Position numbers and translations under genes: made by a program. From contig JBAZNI010000002.1 in assembly GCA_041649295.1 (NCBI GenBank), positions 62,001-126,000 of the forward strand: DNA of 64,000 nt. Direction: 5' to 3'. Positions 16,078-25,600 of the stretch are shown here, piece after piece (within the stretch, counting starts at the first letter, position 1; every line of letters begins with the position of its first letter). The notes below the pieces were generated by a model. The model ran no database searches and was not told where the DNA came from. It worked only from the letters and a program-made list of their open reading frames with translations. This stretch comes from JACPLR01 sp041649295 (GTDB taxonomy: Archaea > Nanobdellota > Nanobdellia > Pacearchaeales > GW2011-AR1).

Positions 16078-16716
16078 ATGTTTAGCTGGATTTTTAAAAA
16101 AAAAGATAATATAGAGATTGAAAGTGTCAAACAAGAGGTTCGGGGTTCTTTTAAACATGTTAAAAACGATATTGATAAAGTAAGTAAGTGGATAACTCAC
16201 TTAAACAACACCGACGAATCACTAAAAAATGATGTTTCTGATATTAAAAAAGATTTGTCGTCGATAAAAGATGAAATTGAACAGTTAAAAGATGTTATTG
16301 CTATATTTGGTGATGGGGTATCTAAACAGCTGTTTAAAACAAACACCCAGGTGTTTAATAAACAAACAGCTGTTGGGGGTGTTCAAACAGCTGTTCAAAC
16401 AGCTGTTCAAACAGGCAATTTTAAACAATTTTTAGGGATATCAAATTTATCTGTTACAGAAAGGGCAATAATTTGGGTTTTAGCAAATCAAGATTTAAAA
16501 TTAAGTTATGAAGATCTAGCAGCGATGTTGGGAAAAACTACATCAACTATTAGAGGGCAAATAAACCGGATAAAACAGAAAAGTGAGGGAATAGTAGAAG
16601 AATATATAGAGAAAAATGGGAAAAAGAGAGTCTATATGCCTGAAGAAATAAAGGGAAAGATACTCAAAAACGTAAAAGTGAGGGTTAAAAAGGATAAAAA
16701 TAAGGAGAAAGAGTAA
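16078..16716 (+). CDS. Coiled-coil / repeat-linker / winged-helix DNA-binding protein
   Basis: A 212-residue protein in three parts. Residues 10-80 form a charged coiled coil. Residues about 82-115 are a linker whose DNA consists of AAACAGCTGTTT-type repeats, encoding VQTAVQTAVQTG. Residues about 118-205 form a winged helix (LSVTERAIIWVL, then LAAMLGKTTSTIRGQINRI, then a KKRVYMP wing) and a lysine-rich tail. The gene at 17009 has the same architecture and a related HTH. The upstream region carries the same DNA motif, so the protein plausibly binds it. No named family is recognised; I infer a regulator or origin-proximal DNA organiser. Confidence 0.8.
   Translation: MFSWIFKKKDNIEIESVKQEVRGSFKHVKNDIDKVSKWITHLNNTDESLKNDVSDIKKDLSSIKDEIEQLKDVIAIFGDGVSKQLFKTNTQVFNKQTAVGGVQTAVQTAVQTGNFKQFLGISNLSVTERAIIWVLANQDLKLSYEDLAAMLGKTTSTIRGQINRIKQKSEGIVEEYIEKNGKKRVYMPEEIKGKILKNVKVRVKKDKNKEKE
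16324..16416 (+). repeat. Array of 12-bp dyads inside the 16078 coding sequence
   Basis: Sites inside the reading frame: AAACAGCTGTTT (16324-16335), 16-bp AAACACCCAGGTGTTT (16341-16356), AAACAGCTGTTG (16364-16375), then head-to-tail AAACAGCTGTTC at 16385-16396 and 16397-16408 and a partial AAACAGGC. The 12-bp period keeps the frame and encodes VQTA. The identity to the sites in three promoters is at DNA level, so this looks like a binding array and not only a protein repeat. Confidence 0.75.
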
Positions 16717-17008
16717 GATTTTAATAAAAAAGGTTGTTTAAAATAGGAAAGTGAGGGTTAATTAATATAAAAATGACAAAAATTAATAAAATATGTAAAA
16801 AAGAGTGTAAGTGGAGTATTGGTAATTGGGTAAAAGTGAGTTTAGAATATAAAAAGTAAAAAAGAGTGTAAAAGTTTGTAGTTACTAAAATAAAAAGATA
16901 ATAATAAAATAAGAAAGATAATAATAAAAAGTAGTTACTAAAAGTGAAAAAATAGGGAAAAGTTTTGGTTAGGGGTAGCTTTAAGACTTATTCGTCATAC
17001 CGAAAATA
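16717..17008. repeat. Purine-rich intergenic repeats between convergent genes
   Basis: This 292-bp gap is strongly purine-rich on the plus strand and built of short imperfect repeats: AAAAAAGAGTGTAA twice (near 16796 and 16858), GTAGTTACTAAAA twice, GATAATAATAAAA twice, and AAAGTGAG several times (also in the end of the upstream gene). It separates two paralogous convergent genes. No gene or clear terminator hairpin was found; a 28-codon frame at 16773 is probably chance. Confidence 0.5.
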
Positions 17009-17785
<777 letters not shown>

Positions 17786-17818
17786 TAATTTAGATAAATA
17801 GTAACAATATAAAGATTA

Positions 17819-18103
17819 TTATAGCTCTGTTATAGATTGATTCTTAGAATAAATTTCATGAGCTTTATTTGACATTCTCCAACGTGTTCTTTTAAGGTAA
17901 TCTATACCTTTAGAATTTTTTGATATTTTTACTACTAAATTTTTATTTTTAAGGTTTTCAAGAAGAAGTTTAATAAACTCTTCATCTCTTGCAACTTCTA
18001 AAGCTACCTGTGATATAAATAAAGGCTCGGGAAATTTATCATAAAGAATTGATAGAACATGTTCAGATATTTTCTTTTTCTTGATTTCAGATAGTTTAGA
18101 CAT
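17819..18103 (-). CDS. Small winged-helix protein
   Basis: A 94-residue, lysine-rich protein with helices and a likely wing: LSILYDKFPEPLFISQVALE, then DEEFIKLLLENLKNKNLVVKIS, then a basic strand KGIDYLKRTRWRMS. This resembles archaeal winged-helix DNA-binding proteins, though no specific family is certain. It lies 33 nt upstream of the 17009 gene on the same strand, so the two probably form an operon reading away from the candidate origin. Confidence 0.65.
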   Translation of the reverse strand: MSKLSEIKKKKISEHVLSILYDKFPEPLFISQVALEVARDEEFIKLLLENLKNKNLVVKISKNSKGIDYLKRTRWRMSNKAHEIYSKNQSITEL

Positions 18104-18217
18104 ATTTATATTAAAAAATAGAAATTTATAAGGTTATTGAAAATCACTAAATTTTGGTTTTTTAATATAATACTAGACAATAGAAAGGTTTAAATATAAT
18201 TTTAAAGTCAATAATTT

Positions 18218-18478
18218 ATGTTAGACGAAAAAAAACCATCAAGAAACATCATGAATAAAATGGTTGTGACTAAAGAAGGTAAGAGGCTGGGAATTATTAA
18301 TGACATTACTTTTGAAGCAAGAAGTGGTGAATTAATTCAGCTTGTTTTAAAAAATCCAACACCATATACACAGAGCCTTAATTTAGAAAGGACTAATGCT
18401 GGTGAAGTACTTGTTCCTCACAACTCAATAATTGCTATTGGTGACTTTGTAGTTGTTTCTGAAGAAGATTTAAAATAA
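18218..18478 (+). CDS. PRC-barrel domain protein
   Basis: An 86-residue protein that is a single PRC-barrel: MVVTKEGKRLGIINDITFEA, then a strand-rich middle and VLVPHNSIIAIGDFVVVSEE at the end. Archaeal PRC-barrel proteins include the cell-division factors CdpB1/CdpB2 of haloarchaea and small proteins of unknown role. The TATA box GGTTTAAATATA at 18187-18198 lies about 20 bp before the ATG. A second PRC-barrel gene is at 44659. Its position next to the origin is suggestive only. Confidence 0.85.
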   Translation: MLDEKKPSRNIMNKMVVTKEGKRLGIINDITFEARSGELIQLVLKNPTPYTQSLNLERTNAGEVLVPHNSIIAIGDFVVVSEEDLK

Positions 18479-18499
18479 AAATTACTACAATTAATAAAT

Positions 18500-18976
18500 A
18501 TGAAAATAATTGGATTTAACTACGATAAAGTATATGCTAAAAAAGATAAAGAAATAAGTAAAGATGTTAAAATAATTACTAATATAGATATATTAGAACT
18601 ACAAAAAAAACAAGATAACTTTTTTAAAAATGGGGATTTATTTGAATTAAAGTATAATTTTACTATAGATTATAGCCCTAAAATAGCAAAAATTAATTTT
18701 GAGGGGGTTGTGATTATATTAATTGATGATAAAACTCTTTCAGAAAAAATTGAAGAAAAATGGATAGATAAATTATTAATTGAAGATATAAGAATTCCTT
18801 TATTTAATTTAATTTTTTCAAAGCTAAATGTTAAAGCAATGGAATTAGAAGAAGATATAGGGATTCCAACACATATTCCTTCTCCAAGGGTTGTTCCGGT
18901 CTCTAATGATCCTAATAAAGAAGAAGATAAAGGTAAAAATAAAAAAGATAAGGTAAGGAATAATAAAGAAGATTAA
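18500..18976 (+). CDS. Conserved hypothetical protein, SecB-like fold possible
   Basis: A 158-residue protein with a beta-sheet half (FNYDKVYAKK, then LFELKYNFTIDYSPKIAKIN, then FEGVVIILID). A helical half follows (EKWIDKLLIEDIRIPLFNLI), and then the motif LEEDIGIPTHIPSPRV before a lysine-rich tail. The strand order and the late PxxLFN-type helix recall SecB-like or related small-molecule chaperone folds, but this is a weak resemblance. It follows the PRC-barrel gene by 21 nt and ends at the candidate origin. Confidence 0.6.
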   Translation: MKIIGFNYDKVYAKKDKEISKDVKIITNIDILELQKKQDNFFKNGDLFELKYNFTIDYSPKIAKINFEGVVIILIDDKTLSEKIEEKWIDKLLIEDIRIPLFNLIFSKLNVKAMELEEDIGIPTHIPSPRVVPVSNDPNKEEDKGKNKKDKVRNNKED

Positions 18977-19305
18977 TATGGTTATAATAACACCGCCTAT
19001 TTTATATTAATTACTATACTTTATCTAAGGCTCAGTGAAGATTTAATAAGTTTGTAAAATTTTTACTATTTAATTTTTATTTAAATTAATATATATTTAT
19101 TTTACAGATTTATATTAATTTTTTAAATTTTTCTTATATTTGTTTTAAATTATAACTTAAAAAAGAATTTTATAAATAATTTAATTTAGATTCAATAAAT
19201 TAATAAACTTATATTAAAAATTTAGTAAATTTAGTAAAAAAATTAACTATTAAAAATAAAAAATAGCTTTTTAAGTCTTAATTAAGGTAAAAATTAGTTA
19301 GATAC

Positions 19306-19327
19306 TCACCCCATGATTTCTTATAGA
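19306..19327 (-). promoter_or_regulatory. ORB-like element 1
   Basis: On the minus strand it reads TCTATAAGAAATCATGGGGT then GA. It matches elements 2 and 3 at most positions and ends in a G string, as Orc1/Cdc6-bound origin recognition boxes do. Its orientation is opposite to the other two. Confidence 0.55.
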
Positions 19328-19463
19328 AATATTTATAAAGAAGATTTTAACTTTTCTTTTTTTAATTTTTATTTATAAATATTTATATTATATAATATAT
19401 ATAATAAGTAATATATATTATAATATATTATTTCACGTTAGTTAGTTTTTGTTGAAAATATTA

Positions 19464-19540
19464 GCTTCTTTCTTCTTAATTTTTCTCTTCTTTCTTCTCT
19501 TCTTTCTTCTTAATTCTTCTCTTCTTTCTTCTTAATAATT
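19464..19540. repeat. Polypyrimidine tract in the candidate origin
   Basis: The plus strand is almost pure C/T over about 75 bp, made of repeated TTCTTTCTTCTT units separated by AAT or CTC. Mirror-like purine/pyrimidine tracts of this kind can form triplex or single-stranded structures, and the position between inverted ORB-like elements makes an unwinding role possible. Confidence 0.6.
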
Positions 19541-19605
19541 ATTATATTCTTTTATATTTTATAATTATTAATCATTAATTATTTTAATTATTTAATAATC
19601 CCATC

Positions 19606-19627
19606 TCCATGAGAAATATAGGTGTCA
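19606..19627 (+). promoter_or_regulatory. ORB-like element 2
   Basis: TCCATGAGAAATATAGGTGT then CA. It shares 17 of 20 positions with element 3. The order TCCA, GAAA, then AGG resembles the archaeal origin recognition box layout of a short dyad followed by a G-rich string. Confidence 0.6.
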
Positions 19628-19696
19628 GGGTACCAATATATAAAAGAACTAAAATTTGTTAAAAATCAACTAAAGTTTTAAATAAGGTATAATCTT

Positions 19697-19718
19697 TCCA
19701 TAAGAAATAAAGGTTTAA
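19697..19718 (+). promoter_or_regulatory. ORB-like element 3
   Basis: TCCATAAGAAATAAAGGTTT then AA, the third copy, about 90 bp before the cdc6 start. It has the weakest G string and could partly be promoter sequence; a TATA-like TTTATAAA lies further downstream. Confidence 0.5.
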
Positions 19719-19808
19719 TTTAATAGGTATATTAGAGATATATAAAACTTTATAAAAAACAATTTGATAAGATAATAAGAAGGAAATTAAGAGGTAAAAA
19801 GAGGTAAA

Positions 19809-21032
19809 ATGGTTAATGAAGCTAATTTAAAGATAGAGAAGATATTTGATTCTTTTATTGGAAATAATTTATTTAAAGATAAATTTGTGCTGCAAATTAA
19901 TTATACCCCTGAAACTATACCTCATAGAGATGATTTAATTGAACAAATTGCTTCTATATTAGCTCCTGCACTTAGAGGTGAAAGGACTAGTAATTTGTTT
20001 GTTTATGGAAAAACAGGCACTGGGAAGACACTTTCTATAGAATATGTAAAAAATGAGCTTTTAAAAAGAAATGATTCAAAAAAGAATAATTTAATCATAG
20101 AATATATTAATTGCAAACTTAAGAAAGTTTCTGATACAGAGTATAGGATTTTAGCTGAATTAATCAAAAAATTAGGAGGTATGGTTCCTGCAACAGGGTT
20201 GCCAACAAGCGAGGTTTATGAAAAATTTGTGGAATTAATTGATAATGAAAAAAAACTAATTATAATTATTTTTGATGAAATTGATCACGCCGTAGACACT
20301 ATTTCTGATACTTTTTTGTATAATTTAACAAGGTTAAACTCTGAACTTGCTAAATCTCAAATAAGTATTGTGGGTATAAGTAATAACCTTACTTTTTTAG
20401 ATAATTTAGATCCTAGGGTAAGAAGCTCCCTTAGTGAAGAAGAATTAGTATTTCCTCCATATAATGCTTTACAATTACAAGATATATTAAAGGAAAGGTC
20501 TTTGAGAGCATTTAAATCAGGAGTTTTAAGTGAAGGAGTTATTTCTAAATGTGCAGCATTTGCAGCTAGGGAACATGGAGATGCTAGAAGAGCTTTAGAT
20601 TTATTACGAGTTGCAGGTGAGATAGCAGAAAGAAATAACTCAAAATCAATTAATTTAAAAGATATAGACTTAGCTAATGAGAAGATTGAGAAAGATAAGA
20701 TTCTAGATATTGTAAAAACAGAACCAAAACAATTTCAACTAGTTTTATTAGGGATAATTAATTTAATTGAGAAAAGCAATATTAAGGAAATATTTACAGG
20801 AGATATTTACAATTCTTACCAAACTTTATGCGAAACAACTAAAAATGATATACTAACTCAAAGAAGAGTTTCAGATATTTTATCTGAGTTTGATATGATG
20901 GGGATAATAAACTCTAGTGTTATCTCGAAAGGAAGACAAGGCAGAACAAGAGTGGTCAGGCTTGCTATCCCTAGCACCCTTTTAGAAAAGGTTAAAACAA
21001 TTTTGAATGACTCTCTTAATTTAACTAATTAA
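19809..21032 (+). CDS. cdc6: Orc1/Cdc6 replication initiator
   Basis: A 407-residue AAA+ protein with Walker A GKTGTGKT (67-74), Walker B IIFDEID (153-159), sensor 1 at GISNN (189-193) followed by DPRVRSSL, and a C-terminal winged helix (about 305-400) that would bind origin recognition boxes. Length and motifs are normal. It sits directly downstream of the candidate origin and 22 nt before the gene for the small subunit of DNA polymerase D. Confidence 0.96.
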   Translation: MVNEANLKIEKIFDSFIGNNLFKDKFVLQINYTPETIPHRDDLIEQIASILAPALRGERTSNLFVYGKTGTGKTLSIEYVKNELLKRNDSKKNNLIIEYINCKLKKVSDTEYRILAELIKKLGGMVPATGLPTSEVYEKFVELIDNEKKLIIIIFDEIDHAVDTISDTFLYNLTRLNSELAKSQISIVGISNNLTFLDNLDPRVRSSLSEEELVFPPYNALQLQDILKERSLRAFKSGVLSEGVISKCAAFAAREHGDARRALDLLRVAGEIAERNNSKSINLKDIDLANEKIEKDKILDIVKTEPKQFQLVLLGIINLIEKSNIKEIFTGDIYNSYQTLCETTKNDILTQRRVSDILSEFDMMGIINSSVISKGRQGRTRVVRLAIPSTLLEKVKTILNDSLNLTN

Positions 21033-21054
21033 TTATTTTTACTTAATTATTAAA

Positions 21055-22662
21055 ATGGGAAAAGAATTATTAGATTTTTGTGTAGAAAAAGGCATACTTA
21101 TAGATAAAAAAATATTAACTCTTCTTGAGGATTTAAATAATAATGAAATTGCTAAGAATTTTATTGAAAGATTAATTTATCAATATAAACAAAAAGTAAT
21201 AACCTCATCTTTTTTTGAAAATAATATATATAAAGTTTATGAATTAATATTAAATTATAAAGGAGCAAATAGAAAGTTAATTGAATCTTTTTTTATAAAT
21301 TTAGGTATAAATTGTGATTTTAATAAACTTGAAAAATCTATTAAGGAAGAAGCAGTTTTAGAGTTTGGGCAAGATTGTGGGGTAAAATTACTTAAAATAT
21401 ATAATAATAAACCTAAAAAAATTAAAGTTAATGATTTTGTCCTAAATTTTAAATATAGATATAACACATTAAAAAAAATATTACAAGATCGGCCCGAATT
21501 AGAAAATTTAATTTCTATAAATAGAATTGGGGAGTATAGTTCTTGTTCAGTAATTGTTATTATTTCTGATAAAAGGGTCACTAAAAATGGAAATATTCTT
21601 TTAGAGGTTGAAGATTTGACTGGAAAAACTGTTGCTTTAATTAATAAGAATAGGCAAGAGATTTTTGATAAAACAAAGGAGCTTTTGCTTGATGAGATTG
21701 TAGCATTAAAATGTTCTGGTAGTCAGGAAATGCTTTTTGTAAATGATATTATTTTTCCAGATGTTAAGATTTTGGATAAGAAAAAGTCTAATTTTGAAGA
21801 AATGGCAGCATTTATTTCAGATATTCATATTGGCAGTAAAAACTTTTTAGAAAAAAATTTTAATAAATTTATAGAATGGATAAATGGCACGGTTGGTGAT
21901 AAAAAACAAAGAGAACAAGCTCTTAAAATAAAATATTTATTTATCATCGGGGATACGATTGATGGAGTTGGGGTTTTTCCAGGGCAAGAGAAAGAACTTG
22001 TTATTAAAGATGTTGGCTCGCAGTATAAACTTTTAGCAGACTATTTATTTAAAATAAGGGATGATGTTCAAATAATTCTTTGCCCAGGCCAGCATGATGC
22101 TGTTAGGATAGCAGAACCTCAACCAGCTATAAGTGAAGTTTATGGAGCACCATTATATATGTTAAAAAATTTAAAATTAGTTACTAACCCCTCTCTTATT
22201 GAAATAGGCAAGGATATAAAATTTAAAGTTTTAATGTATCATGGTGCAAGTATGCATGGGATAATTGGTGAAATTGAAAAGTTAAGGCTTGGTAAAGGGC
22301 ATGATTCTCCTACAGAGGTTGTTAAATATATACTTAAAAAAAGGCATTTGGCGCCTACACATTCGTTAGTTACTTATACCCCTATTGAAGGGGAAGATGC
22401 TTTATTGATTAAAGAAACTCCAGATATTGTCGCAACAGGGGACTTACATAGGACGGAGGTTTCAGATTATAATGGCGTGTTGCTTATTGCTTCTAGTTGT
22501 TGGCAGGCAAGGACTCCTTTTGAAGAGAAAGTTGGTAATAATCCGGATCCTTGTAAAGTTCCTGTTCTTAATTTAAAAACAAGAGAGGTAAAAATAATGG
22601 ACTTCTCAGATGTTCCTGGAAGTAAATTAATAAATGGGGTTGTGGTTAAAGATGCAGACTGA
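21055..22662 (+). CDS. polB: DNA polymerase D small subunit DP1 (3'-5' exonuclease)
   Basis: A 535-residue protein with an N-terminal helical domain, an OB fold (about 150-240) and a calcineurin-like phosphoesterase domain: SDIHIGS (D256, H258), IGDTIDGVG (D300), CPGQHDAVRIAEPQPA (usually GNHD, here GQHD), and GDLHRTEV near the end. This subunit supplies proofreading for PolD. It overlaps the DP2 gene, and the pair follows cdc6 as in Pyrococcus. Confidence 0.95.
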   Translation: MGKELLDFCVEKGILIDKKILTLLEDLNNNEIAKNFIERLIYQYKQKVITSSFFENNIYKVYELILNYKGANRKLIESFFINLGINCDFNKLEKSIKEEAVLEFGQDCGVKLLKIYNNKPKKIKVNDFVLNFKYRYNTLKKILQDRPELENLISINRIGEYSSCSVIVIISDKRVTKNGNILLEVEDLTGKTVALINKNRQEIFDKTKELLLDEIVALKCSGSQEMLFVNDIIFPDVKILDKKKSNFEEMAAFISDIHIGSKNFLEKNFNKFIEWINGTVGDKKQREQALKIKYLFIIGDTIDGVGVFPGQEKELVIKDVGSQYKLLADYLFKIRDDVQIILCPGQHDAVRIAEPQPAISEVYGAPLYMLKNLKLVTNPSLIEIGKDIKFKVLMYHGASMHGIIGEIEKLRLGKGHDSPTEVVKYILKKRHLAPTHSLVTYTPIEGEDALLIKETPDIVATGDLHRTEVSDYNGVLLIASSCWQARTPFEEKVGNNPDPCKVPVLNLKTREVKIMDFSDVPGSKLINGVVVKDAD

Positions 22663-25600
22663 ACAATATTTTAAAATTATTGAAAGAGAAATAAAACGAA
22701 ATTATGAATTGGCTGGGTTGGTTAGAAGCAAGGGATTTGACCCTGTTAATTTTGTTGAAGTTCCTCTTGCACATAACCTTGCTGAAAAAGTTGTTGGTCT
22801 TATATCTACACTTTATCCTCAGATTAATGGAACAAATATTGTTAAAAGAATTATTGAATTAGAGAAAGAATATGGCAAGCTTGATCCTGCTGTTTGTTTG
22901 AAAATCGCTGAGGAAGTTGCAAAAGAGAAATTTTGCAAGTTTGAATCCCACTTGCAGGCAATTGAAGCAGGAGTTAGAATTGGGTTTGCCTATACTACTT
23001 TAGGGGTTGTGAGTTCTCCTATTGAAGGTTTTACTTTTTTAAAATTAAATAAAACAAAAGATATGAAAGATTATTTTGCACCTTATTTTTCAGGACCAAT
23101 AAGAAGTGCAGGGACTACTGCGAGCTGTGTTGTATTAATAATCATTGATTATTTAAGGGAGATTTTTGGGTATGCTAAATATGACCCAAATGAAGAGGAG
23201 ATTAAAAGAACAGTTACAGAATTATATGATTTTCATGAAAGAGTCTCTAATTTACAATATCTTCCAACAGAGGAAGAAGCTAGTTTTTTAGCAAGGAATA
23301 TACCTATACAAATTTCAGGAGAACCTTCTGAAACTATTGAAGTTTCTAATTATAAAGATTTAAATAGAGTTGAAACAAATTTTCTAAGGAGTGGTTTTTG
23401 CCTGATACTTGGAGAAGGACTTGCACAAAAAGCTCCGAAAGCATTAAGGATTCTTAAAAAATTAAGAGAAAAAGGATTTAAATTAAGTGACTGGGATTTT
23501 TTAGAGGAATACTGCAAGATTCATGAAAAAAGAAAGTCTGGAACAAAAGATACTGTTGCTACTTATATGAATGATTTAGTTGCAGGAAGGCCTATATTTG
23601 GGCACCCTTCGAAATCTGGAGGTTTTAGATTTAGATATGGTAGAAGCAGGGTTTCTGGTTTTTCAGCAGCCTCGATACATCCTGCTACAATGGCAATTAC
23701 TGATAATTTTATTGCTATAGGCACACAACTTAAAATTGAAAAGCCCACTAAGGGATGTGTTATAACTGTTTGTGATTCTATTGATGGCCCAATTGTTAAG
23801 TTAAAAGATGGAAGTGTACAAAAAATTAATAACTATGAAGAAGCTAAAAATTTATACAAAGATGTTGAAGAGGTTATTTACTTAGGAGACATATTATTCC
23901 CTTTAGGGGATGTAATAAACAGGAATCACGAATTGATTAAACCTGGATATGTTGAAGAGTGGTGGGATTTACAACTTAAAAAAATCTGTCAAAATGAGGA
24001 AGATCCATACAATATTTCTTTTGAAAGAGCTATAGAAATATCAGAAAATTATAAAATCCCTTTACATCCCGAATATATTTTTTATTGGAGCCAGATAAGC
24101 TATGAGCAGTTTTTAGAGTTATTAAGGTGGTTGTCTTGCAGCAAGATTAGTGGAAGCAAAATTATACTTCCTTACACTTCTTTAAATAAGGAAGAGTTTT
24201 CTATTTCGAAGAGGGCATTAGAATTATTAGGGGTTGTCCATAAAATTTCGATTGAAAATGTTATAATACCAAAAATTTATAGTAGAGCTTTATTTGCTAA
24301 CCTTGGAATTGGTATTTCTTTGCTAGATAATGAGTGCTTTATTGAAGAGGAGATTAATAACCTGGTCGATAAACTTAAAAAATATGAAGAAAGAAATGTT
24401 TTGGAAGTAATTAATCATATTTCTGAATTTGAGATTAAGGATAAGGCGGGGGATTTTATAGGCGCTAGAATGGGCAGGCCTGAAAAAGCAAAACTTAGAA
24501 AGTTAACTGGAAGCCCCCATGTTCTATTTTCTGTAGGAGAAGAAGGGGGCAGATTTCGCAGTGTTAATGAGGCTTCTAATCTTGGAAGTGTAAATTCTGA
24601 TTTTCCTATTTTTTTCTGTGAAAAATGCGGGAAGGAAACTATTTTTAGAAATTGTAATATTTGTGGCGGAGAAACAAGAAAAATGAATTACTGCCCTATT
24701 TGCTCAGATAAGTTTTTTAGCGATAAATGTCCTAAACACAATGTTGGTGTTGGTTCTTATAAGCACAAAATAGATATTAGAGAAAATTTAGATAGTGCCA
24801 CTAAAAAGTTAAATTTGAAGAAGGGTGAAGTACCTGCTTTAATAAAAGGGGTAAGAGGAACTTCGTCTAAAGACCATTTAATGGAACCACTTGAAAAAGG
24901 AATTCTCCGGGCGATGTTTAATATTAATGTGAATAAAGATGGGACTATAAGGTATGATATGACTGAACTTCCTATAACTCATTTTAAACCAAAAGAGATT
25001 TTTGTTTCAATAGATAAATTAAGAGAATTGGGATATACTCATGATATTCATAATAATTACCTTACTAATGACAACCAAGTTTTAGAGCTAATGCCTCATG
25101 ATATAATCATCCCCTGTTCATTAGAAAGCGGAGATGAAAAAGCTGACGATGTTTTTATGAATGTGGCTAATTTTTTAGATATGCTTTTAGATAGATTTTA
25201 TAATCTGCCTCGGTTTTACAATATTAAGAAGAGAGAAGATTTGATTGGGCAGATAAGTGTTTGCATGGCTCCGCATAATTGTGCTGGGGTTATTTCAAGG
25301 ATAATTGGATTTTCAAAAACTCAGGGGCTGTTAGCCAGCCCTTATATGCACGCAGCTATGAGAAGGGACTGCTTTGATTATAATACTTATGTCCCAATAA
25401 AAGAAAATAAATCCTGGAAAATTAAAAAAATTGGAGAAGTCATTGAAGAACTAAAACCTCAAAAAATAATTGATAGTTGCGGAACTAAAGAGATAAAAGT
25501 TAACAATTTTAAGACTTTAGGATTGGATAGAGATATTTCTGAAATAAATGTAAGTAATTTCACTAAACATACAAAACTTCCTATATATGAGATTAAAACT

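Larger units (their letters stand above)
18977..19808. other. Candidate replication origin (oriC)
   Basis: An 832-bp gene-free, extremely AT-rich region immediately upstream of cdc6 and the two polymerase D genes, the classic euryarchaeal origin position. It holds three copies of an ORB-like element, in inverted orientation around an AT-rich centre (19328-19600) that could unwind, plus a pyrimidine tract. No gene is visible. Functional proof would need marker-frequency data. Confidence 0.7.

Noticed and set aside
16773..16859. 28-codon frame between the paralogous genes
   Set aside because: It is made of the local purine repeats; no ribosome site and no conserved look.
18113..18135. Fourth ORB-like element upstream of the PRC-barrel gene
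   Set aside because: Only the ATAGAAAT and AAGG parts match; too weak in such AT-rich DNA.
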